This document shows positions 11,204 to 21,145 of a stretch of 64,000 nt of DNA, in pieces. Within the stretch, counting starts at the first letter, position 1. Each line of letters begins with the position of its first letter. The stretch is from Variovorax sp. PAMC 28711 (GTDB taxonomy: Bacteria > Pseudomonadota > Gammaproteobacteria > Burkholderiales > Burkholderiaceae_C): the NCBI RefSeq assembly GCF_001577265.1, contig NZ_CP014517.1, forward strand, positions 3,818,501 through 3,882,500, written 5' to 3'. A program made the translations under genes and the position numbers. The notes under the pieces are model-generated. The model was not told where the DNA came from and searched no databases. It saw only the letters and a program-made list of their open reading frames with translations.

Positions 11204-12460
11204 TCAGACCGGCGGACGCTTCATCTGGCACGACGTCGGCTGCGCGCTCACGTACGAATCCCACACGACTTCGGAGCGGAAGCCGTAGCCCGTGTTCTCG
11301 GCGTCGTACTTCACGCCCGGGCTGCCCTTCTTGGCCCACACGCCCAGGTAGATCGGCGCGAGCATCTGGTGATCGGCCTTGCGCATTTCGACCTCGCCGA
11401 CCGGGCTTTCGTACTTCATGCCTTCCATCGCGAAAGCGACCTTTTTCGGGTCGGTCGATTTCGCTGTGCGCATCGCAGCGCGCAGCATGTTCATGGTGTA
11501 CCAGTGCGAGGCGTAGATGAAGTCTTCGTCGGGCGACTTCTTCTTGTACGCCTGGGCGATCTTCTCCAGCGCGGGCGTCGGCGCGTTGCTGCCCCAGTTC
11601 CACATCACGCTCACCTTGTCGACGCCCCACGCGCCCATCTGCGACGGGATGCCCGGGTTGTTGGCGTTGAAGGTGTAGAAATTGATGTTGAGGTTGTAGT
11701 CCTTGGCGGCCTTGAACAGGAGGCCGAGGTCGCTGCCCCAGTTGGAGGTGATGACGGTGTCGGCGCCCGAGGCGGCGATCTTGGCGACATACGGTGCGAA
11801 GTCGCGCACGGTGGCGATCGGCACATAGTCTTCGCCCACGATCTGGATGTCGGGCCGCTTCTTCGCCAGGTAGGCGCGCGAGGCCTTCGCGACCTGCTGG
11901 CCGTGTGTGTAGTTCTGGTTGAACAGGAAGACTTTCTTCACCGCCGGCTTGGTCTGCAGGTAGGTGGTGAGGCCTTCGATCTGCATCTCGCTCGACGGGT
12001 AGAAGCGGAAGTGCCAGAAGCTGCACTTCTCGTTGGTCAGGCCCGGGTCCATCGCCGAATAGTTCAGGTAGACCATCGCGCCGTTCGGGTCGCGGTCGGC
12101 TTGCTTGTTGATCGCGTCGACCAGTGCGAAGGCCACGCCCGAACCGCCGCCCTGCGTGACATAGCGGATGTTCTGGTCGTAGGCTGCCTTCAGCGCCGAC
12201 GTGCTCTCCTGCGGCGAACCCTTGCCGTCGAAGGGCACGATCTCGAACTTCGGGTCGGTCGGCGTGGCGGTGGCATTGAGCTGCGCGACGACTTCGCGCA
12301 ACTGATTGAGCGAGCCCTGGCCGGTGAAGGCGAAGGCGCCCGAAAGCACCTCGATGAAGCCGATCTTGACCGTTTCGGCGGCGGTGGCGGCGCCGCATGC
12401 GGCGAACGCGGCAGCGCAAAGTAAGGAACGGACCGGGCGGATGAAACCGAAGCGCTGCAT
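11204..12460 (-). CDS. Branched-chain amino acid-type ABC transporter substrate-binding protein
   Basis: This 418-residue periplasmic binding protein of the LivJ/LivK (Peripla_BP_6) type starts at MQRFGFIRPVR, after a well-spaced GGAGAC ribosome-binding site, and has a signal peptide ending near ATAA. The mature protein begins with VKIGFIEVLSGAFA, the usual first beta-strand and ligand loop. No permease or ATPase genes are adjacent, so it is an orphan receptor that must use components encoded elsewhere. The ligand cannot be read from the sequence; the family binds branched amino acids, amides, urea and aromatic acids. It is divergent from fumC. Confidence 0.9.
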   Translation of the reverse strand: MQRFGFIRPVRSLLCAAAFAACGAATAAETVKIGFIEVLSGAFAFTGQGSLNQLREVVAQLNATATPTDPKFEIVPFDGKGSPQESTSALKAAYDQNIRYVTQGGGSGVAFALVDAINKQADRDPNGAMVYLNYSAMDPGLTNEKCSFWHFRFYPSSEMQIEGLTTYLQTKPAVKKVFLFNQNYTHGQQVAKASRAYLAKKRPDIQIVGEDYVPIATVRDFAPYVAKIAASGADTVITSNWGSDLGLLFKAAKDYNLNINFYTFNANNPGIPSQMGAWGVDKVSVMWNWGSNAPTPALEKIAQAYKKKSPDEDFIYASHWYTMNMLRAAMRTAKSTDPKKVAFAMEGMKYESPVGEVEMRKADHQMLAPIYLGVWAKKGSPGVKYDAENTGYGFRSEVVWDSYVSAQPTSCQMKRPPV

Positions 12461-12942
12461 GCTTGTCTCCATTGGATTGGGGGTGGAGCGGACAGTAAGG
12501 CGGCGCATCGCGGCGCTTCCGTCGCCCGCGCGACTTTCCGCGCAGGGACTATCCCTTAGCCGCTGCGCCATCCGGCGACCTGCGTCATGATCTGAAACCG
12601 ATCACCCAGGCAGCACCACGCCCTGGCCGACAGCACCGATTTCGAACCCTTCGCCTTCTGATGCTCTTCCGCCGTCTACAGGGTGCGTGGCCTGGCCTTG
12701 ATGCGTGCTGCAGACACGCCTCGCCAGCATCGTGGCGGTCATGCGCGTGTTCAAGGTCACTGTTCCGAGCACGCCGACCATCGACCGGATCGTCGCCACC
12801 CGCGATGCGCACGAGGCTTTCGCCAAGGCCGCACCCGACCGCCAGGAGGGCGCGCCAGCGACAAGGCCTCTCGGCCGCTGAACGCCGGGCCGCGCGTGCC
12901 GCGGGGATACTGTCGGCTCTTTAACCGACCCCGCACCTTCCC
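12461..12942. other. 480-bp intergenic region between the ABC receptor and fumC
   Basis: No convincing gene is seen. A short open frame on the plus strand (12750-12881) encodes about 43 residues starting MRVFKVTVPSTPTIDR, which read like natural protein but match nothing I know and lack a ribosome-binding site. It may be a gene remnant. The remainder should hold the promoters of the two divergent neighbours. Confidence 0.35.
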
Positions 12943-14328
12943 ATGACCACACGCACCGAGCGCGACACCTTCGGCCCGATCGAAGTCCCCTCCGACAAAC
13001 TCTGGGGCGCGCAGACGCAGCGTTCGCTGCAGAACTTCGACATTTCCGGGGAGCGCCAGCCGACCGAAATCATCACGGCGCTGGCGCAGGTCAAGCGCGC
13101 GTCGGCCGTCGTGAACCACGCGCTCGGCCTGCAGGACGAAAAGAAGACGAAGGCCATCGTGGCCGCGGCCGACGAAGTCATCGCCGGCAAGCACCCCGGC
13201 GAATTCCCGCTGGTGGTCTGGCAGACCGGCTCGGGCACGCAGACCAACATGAACGTCAACGAGGTGCTGGCCAATCGCGCGAGCGAGATCCTCGGCGGCG
13301 AGCGCGGGGAAGGGCGGCTGGTGCACCCGAACGATGACGTCAACCGCAGCCAGTCGAGCAACGACGTGTTCCCGACCGCGATGCACGTCGCCGCGGTCGA
13401 GGCGCTCACGCACAAGCTGCTGCCAGCCATCGCCAAGCTGCGCGGCACTTTGCAGAAGAAGTCGGACGACTTTGCCGACATCGTGAAGATCGGGCGCACC
13501 CATCTGCAGGATGCGACGCCGCTCACGCTCGGCCAGGAATTTTCGGGCTACGTTGCCCAGCTCGACCACGGCGAGCGTCACGTGCGGGCCGCGCTCCCGC
13601 ACCTGTGCGAACTGGCGCTCGGCGGCACCGCCGTGGGCACGGGTCTGAATGCGCCCAAGGGCTACGCCGAGCAGTCCGCGGCCGAACTCGCGCGACTGAC
13701 CGGGCTGCCCTTCGTGACGGCGCCCAACAAGTTCGAGGCGTTGGCGTCGGTCGACGCCCTGGTGCATGCGCACGGGGCGCTCAAGACGCTGGCCGCCAGC
13801 ATGATGAAGATCGCCAACGACGTGCGCTGGCTCGCGAGCGGTCCGCGCAGCGGCATCGGCGAACTGAGCATTCCGGAGAACGAACCGGGTTCGTCGATCA
13901 TGCCGGGCAAGGTCAACCCGACGCAGAGCGAAGCCGTCACGATGCTGGCCGCGCAGGTGTTCGGCAACGACGTCGCCATCAACTTCGGGGGCGCGTCGGG
14001 CAATTTCGAGCTGAACGTGTTCCGCCCGATGGTGGCGCACAACTTCCTGCAGAGCGTGCGCCTGCTGGCCGACGGCATGGTGAGCTTCAACGACCACTGC
14101 GCCGTGGGCATCGAGCCGAACCGCGAACGCATCACCGAACTGGTCGAGCGTTCGCTGATGCTGGTCACCGCGCTCAACACGCACATCGGCTACGACAAGG
14201 CGGCCTCCATCGCGAAGAAGGCGCACAAGGAAGGCTCGAGCCTGCGCGAGGCGGTGGTGGCCTCGGGACACCTGACCGGCGACCAGTTCGACGCCTGGGT
14301 CATCCCGGCAAACATGACGGGCCGCTGA
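12943..14328 (+). CDS. fumC: Class II fumarate hydratase
   Basis: This 461-residue iron-independent homotetrameric fumarase belongs to the fumarase/aspartase superfamily. The family signature [11 protein letters not shown] is at 316-326 (mobile loop with the catalytic Ser). The N-terminal WGAQTQRS and the [13 protein letters not shown] segment are characteristic of fumarase rather than aspartase. It is stable to oxidation, so it probably complements the class I enzyme under oxidative or iron-limited conditions. It converges with the YqhA-like gene with a 21-bp gap. No strong ribosome-binding site is seen before the ATG. Confidence 0.97.
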   Translation: MTTRTERDTFGPIEVPSDKLWGAQTQRSLQNFDISGERQPTEIITALAQVKRASAVVNHALGLQDEKKTKAIVAAADEVIAGKHPGEFPLVVWQTGSGTQTNMNVNEVLANRASEILGGERGEGRLVHPNDDVNRSQSSNDVFPTAMHVAAVEALTHKLLPAIAKLRGTLQKKSDDFADIVKIGRTHLQDATPLTLGQEFSGYVAQLDHGERHVRAALPHLCELALGGTAVGTGLNAPKGYAEQSAAELARLTGLPFVTAPNKFEALASVDALVHAHGALKTLAASMMKIANDVRWLASGPRSGIGELSIPENEPGSSIMPGKVNPTQSEAVTMLAAQVFGNDVAINFGGASGNFELNVFRPMVAHNFLQSVRLLADGMVSFNDHCAVGIEPNRERITELVERSLMLVTALNTHIGYDKAASIAKKAHKEGSSLREAVVASGHLTGDQFDAWVIPANMTGR

Positions 14329-14349
14329 AGGCCCGCCAAGCGCCAAGGC

Positions 14350-14964
14350 TCAGTGCTCGCCGGGGAGCCGGGTCATCAGCTTGTCGGTGTAGGCGATGGC
14401 CATCGCCGACAGCAGGAACGTGATGTGGATCACCGTCTGCGCGATCAGCACGCGGTCGGTGTAGTTGTCGGCGTTGATGAAGGTCTTCAGCAGGTGGATC
14501 GAGCTGATGCCGATGATGGCGGTGGCCAGCTTGACCTTCAAGACCGAGGCGTTCACATGGCTCAGCCACTCTGGCTGGTCGCGGTGGCCTTCCAGGTGCA
14601 TGCGGCTCACGAAGGTCTCGTAGCCACCGACGATGACCATGATCAGCAGGTTGCTGATCATCACCACGTCGATCAGAGCCAGCACCACCAGCATGATGAC
14701 CGTCTCGTTGAGCGTCGTGACTGGCGCGATCGTTTTGTAGCCGATGCTGCTGACCAGCGCCTGCAAGGCCGTCTGGCTCCCGAAGGCCGCCTCGACCAGG
14801 TGAACCAGCTCGACCAGGAAATGCACCACGTACACCGCCTGCGCCACGATCAAGCCGAGATACAGCGGCAATTGCAGCCAGCGGCTCGCGAAGATCAGCT
14901 TGGGCAGCGGCCGCAATGGCGAGGTTCTGGCGGGCGTGGGAATGAGCGGATCAGGGGAAGACAT
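14350..14964 (-). CDS. YqhA/UPF0114 (TIGR00645) family inner membrane protein
   Basis: This 204-residue integral membrane protein has about four hydrophobic helices (around residues 32-55, 85-115, 145-160 and 175-195). Segments such as [11 protein letters not shown] and [11 protein letters not shown] are typical of the YqhA family. The family has no settled function. The N-terminal 25 residues are Pro/Ser-rich and cytoplasmic-looking. The gene converges with fumC and diverges from acs. Confidence 0.85.
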   Translation of the reverse strand: MSSPDPLIPTPARTSPLRPLPKLIFASRWLQLPLYLGLIVAQAVYVVHFLVELVHLVEAAFGSQTALQALVSSIGYKTIAPVTTLNETVIMLVVLALIDVVMISNLLIMVIVGGYETFVSRMHLEGHRDQPEWLSHVNASVLKVKLATAIIGISSIHLLKTFINADNYTDRVLIAQTVIHITFLLSAMAIAYTDKLMTRLPGEH

Positions 14965-15010
14965 CGGGTGGGCGCGGGGGAGGAAAGGCGCGATTCTAGG
15001 GGTGGACCAG

Positions 15011-15032
15011 AGGCGCCTTTTGGAAGGCGCCT
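15011..15032. promoter_or_regulatory. Perfect hairpin in the yqhA-like/acs divergent region
   Basis: A 9-bp perfect inverted repeat (15011-15019 with 15024-15032) surrounds a TTGG loop. There is no T-run on either side, so it is more likely a regulatory or structural element of the divergent promoters than a terminator. Confidence 0.4.
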
Positions 15033-15120
15033 TCGCTCACATGGTTTAGCGCGTCAGTGCGCCGTAAGTGGCCCCGCAGACATTACCGCCGATACCCACA
15101 AGCAGGTTCAGGAGACAACA

Positions 15121-17121
15121 ATGAGCAGCGCATCGAAAAACATCGAATCGGTTCTGGTCGAGAACCGCGTCTTCCCGCCGGACGAACGTGCCCGCCACGG
15201 CGCTCGCATCGCCGGCATGGCGGCCTACGAGGCCCTCTGCAAGGAAGCGGAAACCGACCTCGATGGTTTCTGGACCCGACTGGCTCGCGAAAACCTCAGC
15301 TGGACGAAGCCCTTCACCCGCACGCTCGATGAATCCAGGGCACCTTTCTATGAATGGTTCGGCGACGGCGAACTGAACGCGTCGGCCAACTGCCTTGATC
15401 GCCACATGGGCACGCCGGTCGAGAACAAGACCGCGATCGTGTTCGAGGCGGACGACGGCACGGTCACCCAGGTCACCTACAAGGAACTGCTCGCCCGCGT
15501 GAGCCAGTTCGCCAATGCGCTGGCGGCGCGTGGTGTCAAGAAGGGCGACCGCGTCATCGTCTACATGCCGATGACCATCGAAGGCGTGGTCGCGATGCAG
15601 GCCTGCGCCCGCATCGGCGCGACGCACAGCGTGGTGTTCGGCGGCTTCTCGGCCAAGGCGTTGCAGGAACGAATCATCGACGCCGGCGCCGTCGCGGTCA
15701 TCACCGCCAACTACCAGTTGCGCGGCGGCAAGGAACTGCCGCTCAAGGCGATCGTGGACGACGGCATCGCGCTGGGCGGCTGCGAATCCATCAAGACGGT
15801 GCTGGTCTATGAGCGCACGGCCACGGCCTGCGACATGGTCGCCGGCCGCGACTTGACCTTCGCCGAAGCCTTGAAAGGCCAGAGCACCGAGTGCGCGCCC
15901 GTGCCGGTCAACGCCGAGCATCCGCTCTTCATCCTCTACACCTCGGGTTCCACCGGCAAGCCGAAGGGTGTGCAGCATGCGACGGGTGGCTATCTCTTGT
16001 GGGCACGGCTCACGATGGACTGGACCTTCGACCTTCGGCCCGAAGACGTCTTCTGGTGCACCGCCGATATCGGCTGGATCACCGGCCATACCTACGTCGC
16101 CTACGGTCCGCTCGCCGCGGGCGCGACGCAGGTCGTGTTCGAGGGCATCCCGACCTTCCCGCACGCCGGGCGCTTCTGGCAAATGATCGAGAAGCACAAG
16201 GTCTCGATCTTCTACACGGCGCCGACGGCGATCCGTTCGCTCATCAAGGCTGCGGAATCCGACGAGAAAGTGCATCCGAAGAACTGGGACTTGTCGAGCC
16301 TGCGCATCCTTGGCTCGGTCGGCGAGCCGATCAATCCCGAAGCCTGGATGTGGTACCACCGGAACATCGGCCACGAGAAATGTCCGATCGTCGACACCTT
16401 CTGGCAAACCGAAACGGGCGGCCACGTCATCACACCGCTGCCGGGCGCGACGCCGCTGGTGCCAGGCTCCTGCACGCTGCCGCTGCCGGGCATCATGGCC
16501 GCCATCGTCGACGAGACGGGCAAGGACTTGCCAAATGGCGCGGGCGGCATGCTCGTCATCAAGCGACCCTGGCCTTCGATGATCCGCACGATCTGGAACG
16601 ACCCCGAGCGCTTCAAGAAAAGCTATTTCCCCGAAGAAATGGGCGGCACGATTTACCTGGCCGGCGATGGCGCGGTGCGCAGCGAAGACCGCGGCTACTT
16701 CCGCATCACCGGCCGCATCGACGACGTGTTGAACGTGTCGGGCCACCGTCTGGGCACGATGGAGATCGAATCGGCGCTGGTGTCCAAGACTGATCTTGTG
16801 GCCGAAGCCGCCGTGGTGGGCCGTCCGGACGACGTGACGGGTGAGGCCGTGTGCGCCTTTGTCGTGCTCAAGCGCGGAAGGCCGACCAGCGACGAGGAAG
16901 CCAAGAAGATCGCGGCCGAGTTGCGCAGCTGGGTCGCCAAGGAGATCGGCCCCATCGCCAAGCCCAAGGACATCCGTTTCGGCGAGAACCTGCCCAAGAC
17001 CCGCAGCGGCAAGATCATGCGGCGCCTGTTGCGCAGCATCGCCAAGGGCGAAGCCATCACGCAGGACACCTCGACGCTGGAAAACCCGGCCATCCTCGAG
17101 CAGCTCGGCCAGGCTTACTGA
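15121..17121 (+). CDS. acs: Acetyl-CoA synthetase, AMP-forming
   Basis: This 666-residue enzyme activates acetate to acetyl-CoA via acetyl-AMP. The adenylate-forming motif [12 protein letters not shown], the FWQTETGG acyl-binding segment and the C-terminal [11 protein letters not shown] are all present. Lys631 in the last motif is the residue that is reversibly acetylated in other Acs proteins, which shuts off adenylation. The start [10 protein letters not shown] is preceded by an AGGAGA ribosome-binding site. A much longer open frame upstream is antisense to the YqhA-like gene and is not real. A hairpin follows the stop codon. Confidence 0.97.
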   Translation: MSSASKNIESVLVENRVFPPDERARHGARIAGMAAYEALCKEAETDLDGFWTRLARENLSWTKPFTRTLDESRAPFYEWFGDGELNASANCLDRHMGTPVENKTAIVFEADDGTVTQVTYKELLARVSQFANALAARGVKKGDRVIVYMPMTIEGVVAMQACARIGATHSVVFGGFSAKALQERIIDAGAVAVITANYQLRGGKELPLKAIVDDGIALGGCESIKTVLVYERTATACDMVAGRDLTFAEALKGQSTECAPVPVNAEHPLFILYTSGSTGKPKGVQHATGGYLLWARLTMDWTFDLRPEDVFWCTADIGWITGHTYVAYGPLAAGATQVVFEGIPTFPHAGRFWQMIEKHKVSIFYTAPTAIRSLIKAAESDEKVHPKNWDLSSLRILGSVGEPINPEAWMWYHRNIGHEKCPIVDTFWQTETGGHVITPLPGATPLVPGSCTLPLPGIMAAIVDETGKDLPNGAGGMLVIKRPWPSMIRTIWNDPERFKKSYFPEEMGGTIYLAGDGAVRSEDRGYFRITGRIDDVLNVSGHRLGTMEIESALVSKTDLVAEAAVVGRPDDVTGEAVCAFVVLKRGRPTSDEEAKKIAAELRSWVAKEIGPIAKPKDIRFGENLPKTRSGKIMRRLLRSIAKGEAITQDTSTLENPAILEQLGQAY

Positions 17122-17158
17122 CAACGATCCGCCCGTACCCGTACATCACGTTACGCCC

Positions 17159-17190
17159 GAAGGGCCGCGTCCGACGCGGCCCTTCTCCGT
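17159..17190 (+). terminator. Probable terminator after acs
   Basis: A 12-bp stem (17159-17170 with 17174-17185) closes a 3-nt loop. Only weak T-richness follows, so efficiency is uncertain. Confidence 0.5.
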
Positions 17191-17233
17191 TGTGCGTTAC
17201 AAACGGGCCCTGATTGTTCGAGGAGACTGAATC

Positions 17234-17722
17234 ATGGGATGGCGTTTGGGACTTTTGTCGTTGGTGGTGGTACTGATCGTGGCGCTCGCCACCCTGAATT
17301 GGGGCGCGCTTGTCACGCCTGTCGACATGTGGATCGGCTTCATGACGGTGTCGGCCCCACTCGGGCTGATCATGCTGGGCCTCACCGCCTTGCTCGGGCT
17401 GATGTTCCTCTTCTACGTGTTCTACCTGCAGAGCACCGTCATGATCGACGCCCGCCGCCATAGCAAGGAAATGCAGGTCCAGCGCGAGCTCGCTGACAAG
17501 GCCGAAGCTTCGCGGTTCACCGAACTGCGCAACTTCATCGAAGCGCAGGCGCAAAAGCAGGCCGCGCGTGCGACCGACATGCAGCAAGCCGTGCTGGTCC
17601 GCGTGGACCAGGTCGACAACACGATCGCCGCGCACATCGGCCAGCTTGAAGACAGGCTGGAGCGTCGAGCCATGGCCGTGACCGCGCCACAGCCAGCGGT
17701 CACGCCATCGCCGTTCGCGTGA
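17234..17722 (+). CDS. Small membrane protein with two TM helices and a coiled-coil tail (LapA-like)
   Basis: The 162-residue protein has hydrophobic helices at about residues 5-25 and 38-65. A long hydrophilic helical tail (about 75-145) follows, rich in Gln, Glu and Arg, likely a cytoplasmic coiled coil. This layout resembles LapA/DUF1049-type envelope proteins, but I cannot assign a function. An AGGAGA ribosome-binding site precedes the ATG. It is a single gene between acs and a convergent cytochrome c gene. Confidence 0.75.
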   Translation: MGWRLGLLSLVVVLIVALATLNWGALVTPVDMWIGFMTVSAPLGLIMLGLTALLGLMFLFYVFYLQSTVMIDARRHSKEMQVQRELADKAEASRFTELRNFIEAQAQKQAARATDMQQAVLVRVDQVDNTIAAHIGQLEDRLERRAMAVTAPQPAVTPSPFA

Positions 17723-17737
17723 CCCCGCGGCCGGAGC

Positions 17738-18043
17738 TCACTTTGTCGAGAGCACCCAGGCTGCGAGCTTTTTCGCGTCGGCGTCGCTGACCTGGGTGTT
17801 GGCCGGCATCGGTACCGGGCCCCACACGCCAGCGCCGCCCTTCATGATCTTGGTCGCCAGAAGGTCCACGGCGCCCTTGTTGTCCTTGTACTTCGCCGCG
17901 ATGTCCTTGAACGACGGTCCGAGCACCTTGCGCTCGACCGCGTGACAGCTCATGCAGTTTTTCGAGGTCGCGAGCGCCAGGTCGGCGAACGCGGGTGCCG
18001 CGAGGGCCAGACCGGCGACAGCGAGCAGCAAGGCTCTTTTCAT
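17738..18043 (-). CDS. Periplasmic class I cytochrome c (c551/c552 type)
   Basis: This 101-residue protein starts with a signal peptide, MKRALLLAVAGLALAAPAFA, and has one heme-attachment site CMSCH near mature residue 12. The distal Met ligand lies in the GPVPMPAN stretch, as in cytochrome c551/c8. It carries single electrons in the periplasm between the bc1 complex and terminal oxidases or other acceptors. The start gives a standard signal peptide; a longer upstream frame has no homology. It is monocistronic and divergent from the Trp-rich protein gene. Confidence 0.93.
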   Translation of the reverse strand: MKRALLLAVAGLALAAPAFADLALATSKNCMSCHAVERKVLGPSFKDIAAKYKDNKGAVDLLATKIMKGGAGVWGPVPMPANTQVSDADAKKLAAWVLSTK

Positions 18044-18122
18044 GGTGTGACTTCGTAAACAGTGAGTTACATTCAATCCACAATTGTAGACAGCAAGGTG
18101 CGAATGCACTGAAGGATTCGCC

Positions 18123-18380
18123 ATGTGGTTTTTGATGTTGGGCTTGCTCGGCGTGGCACTCAAATATCTCGAAATCGGTCCGGTCGCCACCTTGAGCTGG
18201 TGGGTCGTGCTGATTCCGTTCGCGCTCGCGATCGCCTGGTGGTCCTATGCCGATGCGTCGGGTTACACCAAGCGTCGCGTGATCGAAAGAGAAAACGAGC
18301 GCAAGGCCCACCGAATCGATCGGCAACGCAGTGCGCTCGGGATGCTCAACAGCCGCTCGGCGACCAAGCGGCGCAAGTAA
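18123..18380 (+). CDS. Small Trp-rich protein (TIGR04438 type)
   Basis: The 85-residue protein has an N-terminal hydrophobic region with two helices containing WW pairs (TLSWWVVLIP and IAWWSYADASGYTKRR), followed by a highly basic tail ending RSATKRRK. This matches a small Trp-rich family that I associate with Burkholderiales. It is probably an inner-membrane protein of unknown role. Confidence 0.8.
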   Translation: MWFLMLGLLGVALKYLEIGPVATLSWWVVLIPFALAIAWWSYADASGYTKRRVIERENERKAHRIDRQRSALGMLNSRSATKRRK

Positions 18381-18395
18381 GCCACCGCGAGGCGA

Positions 18396-20084
18396 TCAAT
18401 ACTTGTCCAGCACCGCGCCGGAGCTCGCGCTCGACGCGTTGAAAGCGAACTTGGCCTGCACGCCGCGGGTGTAGCGCGGCGCCGGTGCCTTCCAGCCCTC
18501 GCGGCGCTTGTCGAGTTCGGTGTCCGGCACATTCAGCTCCAGCACCAGCTTGTGGGCATCGATGGTGATCGAGTCGCCTTCGTGGACGAACGCGATCGTG
18601 CCGCCCGCATACGCTTCCGGTGCCACGTGGCCGACCACCATGCCCCACGTGCCACCCGAGAAGCGACCGTCGGTGATGAGGCCCACGCTTTCGCCCAGGC
18701 CCGCGCCGATCAGTGCGCCGGTCGGCGCCAGCATTTCCGGCATGCCCGGGCCGCCCTTGGGGCCGAGATAGCGCAGCACCATCACGTCGCCCGCCTTGAT
18801 CTTGCCGGCCAGGATGGCGGCCAGCGCCGACTGCTCGTCGTCGAACACGCGGGCGGGGCCGGTGATGACCGGGTTCTTCAGGCCGGTGATCTTGGCGACC
18901 GCGCCTTCAGGCGACAGGTTGCCCTTCAGGATGGCGAGATGGCCTTCGGCGTACATCGGCTTGTCGAACGGGCGGATCACATCCTGGTCGGCCCGGGGCA
19001 CGTCAGGCACATCGGCCAGCACTTCGGCGATGGTCTGGCCGGTGATGGTGATGCAGTCGCCATGCAGCAAGCCCGCCTTGAGCAGCATCTTCATGACCTG
19101 CGGAATACCGCCGGCCTGGTGCAGGTCGACCGCGAGGTACTTGCCGCTCGGCTTCAGGTCGCACAGCACCGGCACCTTCTTGCGCATGCGCTCGAAGTCG
19201 TCGATGGTCCATTCGACTTCGGCCGCGTGCGCGATCGCCAGGAAGTGCAGCACCGCGTTGGTCGAGCCGCCGGTCGCCATGATCACGGCGACCGCGTTCT
19301 CGATGGCCTTGCGCGTCACGATGTCGCGCGGCTTCAGGTCGTTTCGGATCGCCTCGATCAGCACCCTGGCCGATTCCTTCGCCGAGTTTTCTTTTTCGTC
19401 GTGCGGATTGGCCATCGTGGACGAGTAGGGCAGCGACAGGCCCAGCGCCTCGAACGAGCTCGACATCGTGTTGGCCGTGTACATCCCGCCGCAGGAGCCC
19501 GTGCCCGGAATGGCCCGCTTCTCGATCTGCAGCAGGTCTTCGTCGCTCATGTTGCCGGCGGCGTTCTGGCCGACCGCTTCGAACACGCTGACGATGTTCA
19601 GGTCCTGGCCCTTGTAGCGGCCCGGCAGGATGGTGCCGCCGTAGACGTAGATGGCCGGCACGTTGGCGCGCAGCATGCCCATCATGCCGCCCGGCATGTT
19701 CTTGTCGCAGCCACCGACCACCAGCACACCGTCCATCCACTGGCCGCCGACGCAGGTCTCGATGCAGTCGGAGATCACTTCGCGGCTGACCAGCGAAAAC
19801 TTCATGCCTTCGGTGCCCATCGCCATGCCGTCGGAAATCGTCGGCGTGCCGAAAACTTGCGCGTTGCCGCCGGCTTCCTCGATGGCTTCGATGGCCGCGT
19901 CGGTCAGCTTTTGCAGGCCCGAGTTGCAGGGCGTGATGGTGCTGTGGCCGTTCGCGACACCGACCATCGGCTTCTTGAAGTCGGCTTCTTCGTAGCCCAT
20001 CGCGTAGAACATCGAGCGATTCGGCGCGCGGCTCTTGCCTTCGACGATGTTGAGGGAACGGCGGTTGATCGGCGTGTCGGCCAT
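18396..20084 (-). CDS. ilvD: Dihydroxy-acid dehydratase
   Basis: This 562-residue iron-sulfur enzyme catalyses the third common step of valine, isoleucine and leucine biosynthesis, dehydrating dihydroxy acids to 2-oxo acids. Cluster-binding Cys candidates occur in [18 protein letters not shown] and [12 protein letters not shown]. The C-terminal active-site region includes GRFSGGTWG (equivalent of SDGRFSG). The length fits the short [2Fe-2S] type as well as the [4Fe-4S] type, so the cluster type is not decided here. It is divergent from a LysR regulator with palindromic sites in between. Confidence 0.97.
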   Translation of the reverse strand: MADTPINRRSLNIVEGKSRAPNRSMFYAMGYEEADFKKPMVGVANGHSTITPCNSGLQKLTDAAIEAIEEAGGNAQVFGTPTISDGMAMGTEGMKFSLVSREVISDCIETCVGGQWMDGVLVVGGCDKNMPGGMMGMLRANVPAIYVYGGTILPGRYKGQDLNIVSVFEAVGQNAAGNMSDEDLLQIEKRAIPGTGSCGGMYTANTMSSSFEALGLSLPYSSTMANPHDEKENSAKESARVLIEAIRNDLKPRDIVTRKAIENAVAVIMATGGSTNAVLHFLAIAHAAEVEWTIDDFERMRKKVPVLCDLKPSGKYLAVDLHQAGGIPQVMKMLLKAGLLHGDCITITGQTIAEVLADVPDVPRADQDVIRPFDKPMYAEGHLAILKGNLSPEGAVAKITGLKNPVITGPARVFDDEQSALAAILAGKIKAGDVMVLRYLGPKGGPGMPEMLAPTGALIGAGLGESVGLITDGRFSGGTWGMVVGHVAPEAYAGGTIAFVHEGDSITIDAHKLVLELNVPDTELDKRREGWKAPAPRYTRGVQAKFAFNASSASSGAVLDKY

Positions 20085-20139
20085 GGCGGTCTCTTTTCTC
20101 TTGGGGAAATCGTGGACGCCCAGTATCCGACGAAGTATT

Positions 20140-20164
20140 GATTGCTTCCAATCCTATTCATTGG
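20140..20164. promoter_or_regulatory. Candidate LysR-type operator between ilvD and its divergent regulator
   Basis: Two nested inverted repeats overlap here: GATTG-N4-CAATC at 20140-20153 and CCAAT-N7-ATTGG at 20148-20164. Both contain the T-N11-A-like geometry of LysR-type binding sites. The position between the ilvD and lysR starts fits autoregulation plus control of ilvD. Confidence 0.45.
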
Positions 20165-20185
20165 CCAGATTGATATGCTCGGCGT

Positions 20186-21115
20186 ATGAAAGAAACGCTC
20201 ATCGACCTGCGCGCCTGGCGCCAGTTCGTCGCCGTGGCCGAAGAGCTGCATTTCGGCCGAGCGGCCGCTCGCCTGCACATGACGCAACCGCCCGTGACAC
20301 AGGCCATTGCGCAACTCGAAAAGACGCTCGGCGTGCTGCTGTTCGACCGCACGCGACGGCGCGTCGCGCTCACGCCGACAGGCGAGGCGCTGCTGCCCGA
20401 CGTGCGCGAGCTGTTGGCGCGTTCGCAGGCCTTGCCGCTGCGGGCACGAGCGGCGGCGGCAGGGCAGGTCGGCCGAGTCCGGCTGGCATTCGTCTCGACC
20501 ATCGGTTTCGAGACGCTGCCGGCCTGGGTGCGCGAGTTTCGCGCGCAGTGCCCGGAGGTTGCGCTCGAACTGGTCGAGGCGACCGGCGATGTGCAGCTCG
20601 ACGCGCTGGCCCGCGGCGAGATCGATGCGGGGCTGATGCTGCATTCGCCCGGTTTCGCGCCGCCCGAACTCGACCGGCTGCCGGTGTCGGAAGAGCCGCT
20701 GGTGCTGGCCTTGCCGACAGCGCACCCGCTCGCCGGCGCCGAGCCGCTGACGCTCGATGCCGTGCTGGCGGAGCCGCTGGTGATCTTCCCGCGACGCATC
20801 GTGCCGTCGCTGCACGACGCCATCTACGCGCTCTACCAGGCGGCAGGACGCATGCCGGTGGTCGCGCAGGAGGCCATCCAGATGCAGACCATCGTGAATC
20901 TCGTGTGGGGCGGCCTCGGCGTGGCCTGGGTGCCCGAAAGCGTCACGCAGTTCCGGCGTGAAGGCGTCGTCTACCGCAAGGCAGGCGAGCTCGCGACGAC
21001 CGCGCGCCGCCGCAAGACATTGCCGGCGTGCCAGACCAGCCTGGTGTGGCGGGCGGCGTCCGACGATCCGGCGCTCGCGCGCTTCGTCGCTTTCGTCAAG
21101 GCAACACGCGGCTGA
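20186..21115 (+). CDS. LysR-family transcriptional regulator, probable regulator of ilvD
   Basis: The 309-residue protein has an N-terminal winged helix-turn-helix (about residues 8-65, with FGRAAARLHMTQPPVTQAIAQLEKTLG split across the recognition helix). A type 2 periplasmic-binding-like effector domain follows (about 92-300). Divergence from ilvD with palindromic sites between suggests regulation of ilvD, but the family often controls the neighbour in response to a pathway metabolite that cannot be identified here. lgt follows on the same strand after 30 bp. Confidence 0.9.
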   Translation: MKETLIDLRAWRQFVAVAEELHFGRAAARLHMTQPPVTQAIAQLEKTLGVLLFDRTRRRVALTPTGEALLPDVRELLARSQALPLRARAAAAGQVGRVRLAFVSTIGFETLPAWVREFRAQCPEVALELVEATGDVQLDALARGEIDAGLMLHSPGFAPPELDRLPVSEEPLVLALPTAHPLAGAEPLTLDAVLAEPLVIFPRRIVPSLHDAIYALYQAAGRMPVVAQEAIQMQTIVNLVWGGLGVAWVPESVTQFRREGVVYRKAGELATTARRRKTLPACQTSLVWRAASDDPALARFVAFVKATRG

Positions 21116-21145
21116 CGGCCACGTCGGGCGCGGCACAATCGCGCG

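Noticed and set aside
12602-12952. Minus-strand ORF of 116 codons upstream of fumC
   Set aside because: No ribosome-binding site, no homology recognised, and it would overlap the fumC start.
15011-15032. Rho-independent terminator
   Set aside because: The stem is perfect but no T-run follows on either strand, and it lies in a divergent promoter region.
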